Source of the DNA: Candidatus Adlerbacteria bacterium
GTDB lineage: Bacteria; Patescibacteriota; Minisyncoccia; Phycocordibacterales; SBAW01
Length of the DNA: 26,160 nt
Assembly: GCA_903824155.1 (NCBI GenBank)
Contig: CAIJVL010000039.1
Span: 1 to 26,160 of the forward strand
Direction of reading: 5' to 3'
Shown piece by piece: positions 1 to 4,182 of this stretch. Numbering within the stretch: the first letter of the stretch is position 1; each line of letters opens with the position of its first letter. A program made the position numbers and the translations under genes. The notes beneath the pieces were generated by a model, which was not told the DNA's origin, did no database searches, and worked only from the letters and a program-made list of their open reading frames with translations.

Positions 1-8
1 CTATGCGC

Positions 9-515
9 CTACTTTAACATAAAAGCGCCCAAAATACCCAACGCCAGTACCACCAAAATAAGGCCGGCTTCGATGCCCAAATACGCAATATTGGTATGTT
101 CTTCCTGGATGCGCTCATGGAACGTTTGGAGCGGTACCATAAAGCGCGGCTTAAAAATAAAATAGAGAAACTGCAAGCCGTCGGGTAGCTGTCCCGCAAA
201 GGCGCCGAGCAGCACTATATATAAAGGTGCGCCAAACAGGCCCCACAAAATGGCAGCGGCCGCCAAAAAGCCCAGCAGTGAGTCGAGTCCCACCACTACA
301 AAGTCGTGCGCCAAATCTTTGCTGGCGCGTACGGTTCGCGAAGCGGGAGTTTTAGGCCGGTCGACCGAACGCAGCAGTATCTCCCCTTCTGCCCAGTGTG
401 GTATAGAGTCGATGGCGAAGTGGCTGGCAAATCCGCCGATAAATCCGATGACCGGATGCGAAGGGATAACCGAAGCGACCGCAGCGCCGACAATTGCATG
501 GGTGGTGAGTGTCAT
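9..515 (-). CDS. Small multi-pass membrane protein, unknown function
   Basis: A 168-residue protein beginning MTLTTHAIVGAAVA. The frame stays open upstream to 563, but that part runs through a tRNA-like sequence, so I chose the ATG at 515. Hydrophobic segments lie near residues 5-30, 65-110 and 145-167, giving roughly three to four membrane spans. The motif HFAIDSIPHW near residue 33 puts His and Asp next to a membrane segment, as in the YdjM-like 'membrane-bound metal-dependent hydrolase' type of protein; this resemblance is from memory and no activity can be assigned. It ends with TAG at the left edge of the window and is complete. It lies downstream of tRNA-Pro on the same strand. Confidence 0.75.
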   Translation of the reverse strand: MTLTTHAIVGAAVASVIPSHPVIGFIGGFASHFAIDSIPHWAEGEILLRSVDRPKTPASRTVRASKDLAHDFVVVGLDSLLGFLAAAAILWGLFGAPLYIVLLGAFAGQLPDGLQFLYFIFKPRFMVPLQTFHERIQEEHTNIAYLGIEAGLILVVLALGILGAFMLK

Positions 516-523
516 ATGTATTG

Positions 524-549
524 TGGACCTAGCGAGAATCGAACTCGGC
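524..549 (-). pseudogene. tRNA 3'-end-like remnant
   Basis: On the minus strand this reads like a T-arm plus 3' acceptor strand: stem CCGAG, loop TTCGATT, stem CTCGC (one mismatched pair), then TAGGTCC and a discriminator A. A matching 5' acceptor strand (GGACCTA) is absent within the 90 nt upstream, and no anticodon arm with a U33 can be drawn. The upstream part instead contains a 6-bp hairpin (minus-strand TGCGTG/CACGCA). It could be a decayed tRNA or the tRNA end left at an integration site. Confidence 0.4.
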
Positions 550-601
550 AATGCGTGTCTCACGCACCAATAAAACAGAACGCACGCATTTTTACTCTTC
601 C

Positions 602-691
602 AAAATTCTGTCGGGATGCCGAGAATCGAACTCGGGTTTTACGCACCCGAAGCGTATGTAATACCACTATACAACATCCCGACAGAATTTT
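602..691. repeat. 17-bp perfect inverted repeat enclosing tRNA-Pro
   Basis: Positions 602-618 and 675-691 are exact reverse complements over 17 bases. Seven of these pairs are the tRNA-Pro acceptor stem. The other ten extend it outward and include the discriminator base, which would be paired with 682. The extended stem could guide processing of the precursor or act as a transcription stop on either strand. Confidence 0.85.
611..681 (-). tRNA. tRNA-Pro, anticodon CGG
   Basis: The acceptor stem is CGGGATG/CATCCCG, seven perfect pairs, with discriminator A at 611. The anticodon stem is TACGC/GCGTA with loop TTCGGGT, giving anticodon CGG and the G37 usual for proline tRNAs. The T-arm is CCGAG-TTCGATT-CTCGG. 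The D-arm is short but carries the GG of the D-loop. CCA is not encoded. The gene is 71 nt long, so the variable loop is only 4 nt. Confidence 0.93.
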
Positions 692-734
692 TGAAGATTG
701 AACAGTAAAGAGAATATAACAATAAAAAGAAAAA

Positions 735-760
735 AGGTCGAGCGCGGTTGCGCTCGACCT
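735..760 (-). terminator. Rho-independent terminator for a minus-strand transcript
   Basis: An 11-bp perfect GC-rich stem (AGGTCGAGCGC with its complement) and 4-nt loop, followed on the minus strand by a long T-rich run (complement of 722-734). It must end a minus-strand transcript coming from about 1030-775, which is otherwise without a convincing gene. Confidence 0.85.
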
Positions 761-771
761 GTCGAAAGGAC

Positions 772-972
772 TCAGGTATGGTTTACCCCAACCTCTCCCT
801 GAGAAAGAGGAAGGCCCGATATGCGGGATATTCTGGCCCTTTGATGAAATTCGTTTCCGGGAGTGGTACACTCCCATCGTACACCGCCCACTTTTTCTTT
901 TGGTGAGTCACATTCGCACTTCCAAATCGGCCTCTTTGCGGGTTTAGCCGGTACGATCTCTTTCTTGTACAT
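772..972 (-). CDS. Doubtful 66-residue ORF with Cys residues, or part of a noncoding RNA
   Basis: The ORF begins MYKKEIVPAKPAKRPIWKCE and contains a C-x-C pair and a third Cys (RWEC), so a small metal-binding protein is conceivable. It ends 12 nt before a strong terminator and lies downstream of a promoter-like pair at 1032-1060. Against it: there is no good Shine-Dalgarno, and the C-terminal codons (777-812) lie in an imperfect CCCCAACCTCTCCCTGAG-type palindrome that resembles intergenic repeats in many bacteria. The same stretch could be a structured RNA of about 290 nt. I see no match to RNase P RNA, tmRNA or SRP RNA. The rest of 692-1126 holds nothing else I can support. Confidence 0.3.
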   Translation of the reverse strand: MYKKEIVPAKPAKRPIWKCECDSPKEKVGGVRWECTTPGNEFHQRARISRISGLPLSQGEVGVNHT

Positions 973-1031
973 TTTTAGCCCCGTTCTCTCTTGGTATCTT
1001 CCGGCGGCACTTTGCCACCGGCACGTACAAA

Positions 1032-1060
1032 ACTGTACTACTGGACGCTCGCTTCGTCAA
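1032..1060 (-). promoter_or_regulatory. Sigma-70-like promoter, TTGACG-N17-TACAGT
   Basis: On the minus strand TTGACG (1060-1055) and TACAGT (1037-1032) are separated by exactly 17 nt. Transcription would start near 1025 and run first into a 9-bp hairpin (minus-strand CCGGTGGCA/TGCCGCCGG, about 1002-1022), then across the doubtful ORF to the terminator at 735-760. Confidence 0.5.
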
Positions 1061-1126
1061 ATGAATTACACACACGGGGCTTTTATTTTGGGCAATAATA
1101 CGGTATTGTAACGACTGTTCCCATAA

Positions 1127-1199
1127 GGGCCCTTAGCTCATCTGGTAGAGCGCCTCATTTGCAATGAGGAGGTGACCGGTTCGATCCCGGTAGGGTCCA
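1127..1199 (+). tRNA. tRNA-Ala, anticodon TGC
   Basis: The acceptor stem GGGCCCT/AGGGTCC contains the G3:U70 wobble pair that identifies alanine tRNAs. The D-arm is AGCTC-ATCTGGTA-GAGC. The anticodon stem CCTCA/TGAGG carries loop TTTGCAA (anticodon TGC), and the T-arm is CCGGT-TCGATCC-CGG type. Length is 73 nt and CCA is not encoded. Confidence 0.96.
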
Positions 1200-1305
1200 C
1201 AAAAGACAGAGTTATACAATTCACAGTTACCACAGGTTGTTCCAGTATCCTTAGCCATTGGAATCGCAGGAACGACTACCGATATTCATCCAAGGGAGAA
1301 CATAC

Positions 1306-1398
1306 ATGAACACTCGTTCTATGGAGCAACCCGCCCTGTGGCCGCAGGCAACTGCCATCTTGGTGATGTTGTTTATCGCAAGTTTCTTGTTTTACTAA
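1306..1398 (+). CDS. 30-residue single-span membrane peptide
   Basis: This very short gene starts ATG 1306 with a GGGAG Shine-Dalgarno at 1294-1298 and ends TAA 1396. The peptide begins MNTRSMEQPALWPQATA and finishes in a hydrophobic run, ILVMLFIASFLFY, so it should be one membrane helix with a short polar N-terminus. A strong hairpin terminator follows within 20 nt. The combination of ribosome site, hydrophobic helix and terminator makes a real gene likely despite its size. It may be transcribed with the upstream tRNA-Ala or from an unseen promoter in 1200-1290. Function is unknown. Similar isolated short membrane peptides occur at 7112 and 23006. Confidence 0.65.
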   Translation: MNTRSMEQPALWPQATAILVMLFIASFLFY

Positions 1399-1414
1399 GA
1401 AAAAAATAGGAACC

Positions 1415-1452
1415 CCCGCGCTTATTTTTATTTGCGCGGGTGTTTTGTTTTT
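1415..1452. terminator. Bidirectional terminator
   Basis: Stem CCCGCGC/GCGCGGG (1415-1421 with 1434-1440) with an AT-rich loop. T-rich TGTTTTGTTTTT follows on the plus strand, and a T-run (complement of 1399-1408) lies beyond the stem on the minus strand. It serves both the 30-residue peptide gene and the convergent pterin dehydratase gene. Confidence 0.85.
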
Positions 1453-1819
1453 ATTCGGCACTGGCGCCGAGCTTGTCTATCTTTGCGGCCACTATAAAAT
1501 CGTTTTCGCTTAAGCCCCCGATCGCATGCGTCATCAGCTCGATGGTTGCCGAACCGTAGGAAACAGTCATATCCGGATGATGCCCCTCCGCTTCGGCAAT
1601 GTCTGCGACTTTGTTAACAAACTGCATCGTCTCTGCAAAATCTTTAAATCTAAAACTTTTGGCAAGCAGGTTTGCGTCGTCTATCAGCATCCAATCGTTC
1701 AGTTCGGGCATTAATTTTTCAGCCTCTTCCCTGGTTAACGGAGGTATACCGCCTTCGCACGGCACGCATTTACGCTCGGCAAGAGGCTTCGATGGGTCGG
1801 TAAAGCGGGTATTAGACAT
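1451..1819 (-). CDS. phhB: 4a-hydroxytetrahydrobiopterin dehydratase (pterin-4a-carbinolamine dehydratase)
   Basis: This 122-residue protein matches the PCD/DCoH family in length and layout. Its family activity is to dehydrate 4a-hydroxytetrahydropterin (EC 4.2.1.96) to recycle pterin cofactor after aromatic hydroxylation. The diagnostic EGHHPDM motif is present near residue 77, followed by V-x-Y and a THAIGGLSENDF segment typical of the C-terminal helix. An N-terminal PCEGG-PPLTREEAE stretch is also common in bacterial members. No aromatic amino acid hydroxylase is visible here, so the substrate in this organism is unclear; the family also includes proteins with other proposed roles such as molybdopterin chemistry. 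It lies 12 nt downstream of ddl on the same strand, probably in one transcript, and no Shine-Dalgarno precedes it. Confidence 0.92.
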   Translation of the reverse strand: MSNTRFTDPSKPLAERKCVPCEGGIPPLTREEAEKLMPELNDWMLIDDANLLAKSFRFKDFAETMQFVNKVADIAEAEGHHPDMTVSYGSATIELMTHAIGGLSENDFIVAAKIDKLGASAE

Positions 1820-1831
1820 AGCTATCTATTC

Positions 1832-2815
1832 TTAATTCTTTTTTGGGTTTTTGGCCAGCTGAATAACATGGTCAAAAAAATCTGCGGTACGCGCGCCTAC
1901 GGCTTGCAATGCCTTAGGAAAGAGCGACTCGGACGTCATGCCAATGCCGGCGGCCGGATTAACTTCCAAAAAGTATATCCCGCGCGGATTTACGATAAAA
2001 TCAGAACGCGAGTAGTGGCGCAACCCCAAACCCTGATGCACCGTCTTGGCCGCGTCTACCAGCTCTTGCTTTTCTACGGTTGAAAAATATCCGGGCACTC
2101 TTTCAATACTTTGGCCGCTGTACTTGGCATCATAATCAAAAAACGGTGAGGATGCCGGCGGGACAATTTCAATAGGCATCAAAGCATACACCTTTTCATT
2201 TCTAAAATTATCTATTACACCCACGGTTGCTTCTTTGCCGGCTATGTACTCCTCCACCAAAGCCTGGGGCGATACGGCAAAGGCGCGCTGCAGCGCAAAC
2301 TCAAGCGCGTCAAAATTGTCGACTTTGGTAATACCAACTGACGAGCCGCCGATGGCGGGTTTGACGATAAGCTGGTGCGGCATTGCACGAAATATATTTA
2401 AGGCGGTTTTGTGCAAGTCGGTTATTTTATTGCTATCAATTAAAGTGTTGTGGGCAACTTTTAAACCGAGCTTTTTGGCCTCCGCGTTGGTGCGGTGCTT
2501 GTTAAAGGCCAGCGCCGAGGTAAGCGCGTCGGCGCCGGTATACGGCACGTTAACCGCCTCAAGTATCCGCTGCAAAGTGCCATCCTCGCCGTACTCGCCA
2601 TGGACTACGTTAATGGCAACGTCCACCCCGCTCAACGCGCGCTCGGGATTGACAGGGGCGCCGCGCAGGTGCCACTGCCCCGCTTTATCGATAAAAATAT
2701 CGTGCGGCTCGTATTTATTGATGTCGAGCGCAGACAAAACGTTGGCGCCGCTTTTGAGCGACACTTCGTACTCGCTGCTGGGACCGCCGCGCAAAACCCC
2801 TACTACCGTTCGCAT
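1832..2815 (-). CDS. ddl: D-alanine--D-alanine ligase
   Basis: An ATP-grasp enzyme of 327 residues that joins two D-alanines for the peptidoglycan precursor in the cytoplasm. The N-terminus MRTVVGVLRGGPSSEYEVSL carries the family GG-S-E--VS motif. HGEYGEDGTLQ matches the HG--GEDG---G motif, and VEEYIAGKEATVGVI is the central ATP-grasp segment. FLEVNPAAGIGMTSES is the metal- and substrate-binding end; the usual form is N-T-x-P-G-M-T, so NPAAGIGMT is a slightly altered, longer version. The start ATG 2815 has a TATACT box six bases upstream and no Shine-Dalgarno, so it may be leaderless. phhB follows in the same direction. Confidence 0.93.
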   Translation of the reverse strand: MRTVVGVLRGGPSSEYEVSLKSGANVLSALDINKYEPHDIFIDKAGQWHLRGAPVNPERALSGVDVAINVVHGEYGEDGTLQRILEAVNVPYTGADALTSALAFNKHRTNAEAKKLGLKVAHNTLIDSNKITDLHKTALNIFRAMPHQLIVKPAIGGSSVGITKVDNFDALEFALQRAFAVSPQALVEEYIAGKEATVGVIDNFRNEKVYALMPIEIVPPASSPFFDYDAKYSGQSIERVPGYFSTVEKQELVDAAKTVHQGLGLRHYSRSDFIVNPRGIYFLEVNPAAGIGMTSESLFPKALQAVGARTADFFDHVIQLAKNPKKN

Positions 2816-2821
2816 ACCATT

Positions 2822-2827
2822 AGTATA
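2822..2827 (-). promoter_or_regulatory. -10 box of ddl (TATACT, 6 nt before ATG)
   Basis: Minus-strand TATACT lies six bases before the ddl start, with another TATAAT about 9 nt further upstream (2833-2838). Starting 5-9 nt after the box would put the 5' end of the mRNA at or next to the ATG. Confidence 0.45.
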
Positions 2828-2841
2828 TCAGGATTATAGTC

Positions 2842-4176
2842 CTAGGTGAGAAAATTTTTAGCTCTTTTGGCGCGATGGTATCCTATCGCAAAGCGGTGCG
2901 CCTCGGCGTTGGCCAGCAAAATATCGCGCTCGCGGTTGGCTATAAGCGCCCTATCGCCCTTAATTTCGCGGGCGCGGTGCTTTTCATCCTTCGTAACGCC
3001 CACAATCGGGATTTTAATTCCGTATTCGTCTAACACTTTTTGCGCGGCGTTCATCTGCCCCGTACTGCCATCGACCGCAATAATGCGCGGCATCGGCCAT
3101 TCGTCGTGGCCCAAACGGCGCGACAGTATCTCGCGCAGTGCACCCGTGTCGTCTCCCGCTTTGGCGGTTTTTATTTTAAACTTGCGGTACTCATTTTTAA
3201 GCGTTGAACCATTTTCGACCACGGTCATAACACCCACAGCGGCCGAGCCGCGTAGGTGTGCCACGTCGTAGGCCTCGATGCGCACAGCGTGCAAGGCGCC
3301 TTGCCCCAAAGGCATGCGGTACTCGTCTTTAATTAAAGAGATATCTTGAATATGCTGCAATGCAAACAGCTGCGTGCGCAGGCGTGCGGCCTCTTCAAAC
3401 TTTTCGTCCTTTGCGGCGCGCTTCATATCGCGCTCAAGCGACTTCAGCAATTGCAGTTTCTTACCCTGAAAGAGCATCACGATGCGCCGTACTATCTTAC
3501 GGTATTCGGTTTTACTTGTAGCGCCACTGCACACACCCGGACACAGTCCGATGGATGCGTTAAAGCAGGCTTTGCAGCGTCCCAAGGACCGTCCTTTAGC
3601 TCCCTGTATCAAGGACGGTCCTTGATCCGGACACGGAATGCACGTGTCACGGTACGGAAATATCTTGCGGATTATTTTTAAAGCCTCTTTCAACTGTAAA
3701 CCATGAGGAAAGGGGCCGAAAGTGTAGGCTGGCTCAGAAAAAGTTTGTGAATGTGAGCGCTGCGAGCTGCCAAGGGGAACAGGAGCAAACTTTTTCTGAG
3801 CCAAATCTTTGCCGCGTACTAAAAGTATTCGCGGAAAATCCTCTTTGGTAACCACAACGTAGTTCCAGCTTTTGTCGTCTTTAAGGTCGGTATTGTGCTC
3901 GGGCTTGTAGTTTTTAATTAAATTAGCCTCAAGTATCAAAGCCTCCAAAACCGAGTCAGTCTCGCGCCAGTCAATACTGCGTGCCTTTTCGACCATGTCG
4001 GTAATAATCGGCCCGCGGGTTTTGTGCAGATCGGCTGAAAAATAGCTGCGCACTCGGCTCTTTAAGTCGGTAGCTTTGCCAATATAGAGCACCTTTTTAT
4101 GCTTATCCAAGAAAAAATAAACCCCCGGCGAATCGGGCATCTTTTGCATCCTCTTTTTAAATTGCTCCAGCGTCAT
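2842..4176 (-). CDS. uvrC: UvrABC excinuclease subunit C, short form carrying two palindromic insertions
   Basis: UvrC makes the two cuts flanking a DNA lesion during nucleotide excision repair. The N-terminal GIY-YIG nuclease (SPGVYFFLDKHKKVLYIGKA, residues 15-34) is intact. Next come the Cys-rich segment C-x-x-C...C...IGLCPGVC, a UVR domain (about 235-275) and the RNase H-like 5' nuclease with D304 (DVAHLRG), a second Asp (IIAVDGS) and His (EAHRFAI). It ends about 10 residues later at HRAKRAKNFLT, so the C-terminal (HhH)2 DNA-binding domain of ~600-residue UvrC proteins is absent. Residues ~125-149 and ~185-198 are encoded by palindromic repeats (families B and A) not expected in UvrC. The ATG is 6 nt after the uvrA stop, with no Shine-Dalgarno, suggesting translational coupling. 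Confidence 0.94.
   Translation of the reverse strand: MTLEQFKKRMQKMPDSPGVYFFLDKHKKVLYIGKATDLKSRVRSYFSADLHKTRGPIITDMVEKARSIDWRETDSVLEALILEANLIKNYKPEHNTDLKDDKSWNYVVVTKEDFPRILLVRGKDLAQKKFAPVPLGSSQRSHSQTFSEPAYTFGPFPHGLQLKEALKIIRKIFPYRDTCIPCPDQGPSLIQGAKGRSLGRCKACFNASIGLCPGVCSGATSKTEYRKIVRRIVMLFQGKKLQLLKSLERDMKRAAKDEKFEEAARLRTQLFALQHIQDISLIKDEYRMPLGQGALHAVRIEAYDVAHLRGSAAVGVMTVVENGSTLKNEYRKFKIKTAKAGDDTGALREILSRRLGHDEWPMPRIIAVDGSTGQMNAAQKVLDEYGIKIPIVGVTKDEKHRAREIKGDRALIANRERDILLANAEAHRFAIGYHRAKRAKNFLT
3583..3624 (-). repeat. Family A in-frame palindromic element in uvrC
   Basis: Arms 3583-3596 and 3611-3624 are exact 14-bp reverse complements around a 14-nt loop. The element is 42 nt (14 codons) and 38/42 identical to the copy in uvrB at 8114-8155. 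In the uvrC frame it encodes QGPSLIQGAKGRSL, placed between the C-x-x-C and C-F---IGLCPG parts of the Cys-rich segment, where UvrC normally has only a short spacer. Each arm is itself almost palindromic (AAGGACCGTCCTT). Confidence 0.85.
3730..3803 (-). repeat. Family B in-frame palindromic element in uvrC
   Basis: Arms 3730-3747 and 3786-3803 are perfect 18-bp reverse complements; between them is a 38-nt core. Read on the minus strand (the coding strand) the core matches 32 of 38 bases of the core inside tgt (12009-12046, plus strand). The arms are unrelated in sequence to the tgt arms. The encoded segment runs from LAQKKF through APVPLGSSQRSHSQTF to SEP, just before the conserved YTFGPFP of UvrC. 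Confidence 0.85.
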
Positions 4177-4182
4177 GGCAAT

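Noticed and set aside
735..1060. RNase P RNA, tmRNA or SRP RNA
   Set aside because: None of the conserved cores (RNase P P4 strands, tmRNA acceptor/T-arm ends, SRP GGAAG/AGCA loop) could be found on either strand.
863..1111. Plus-strand ORF of 82 residues between the tRNAs
   Set aside because: No ribosome site, no family resemblance, and it opposes the promoter/terminator signals, which point to a minus-strand transcript.
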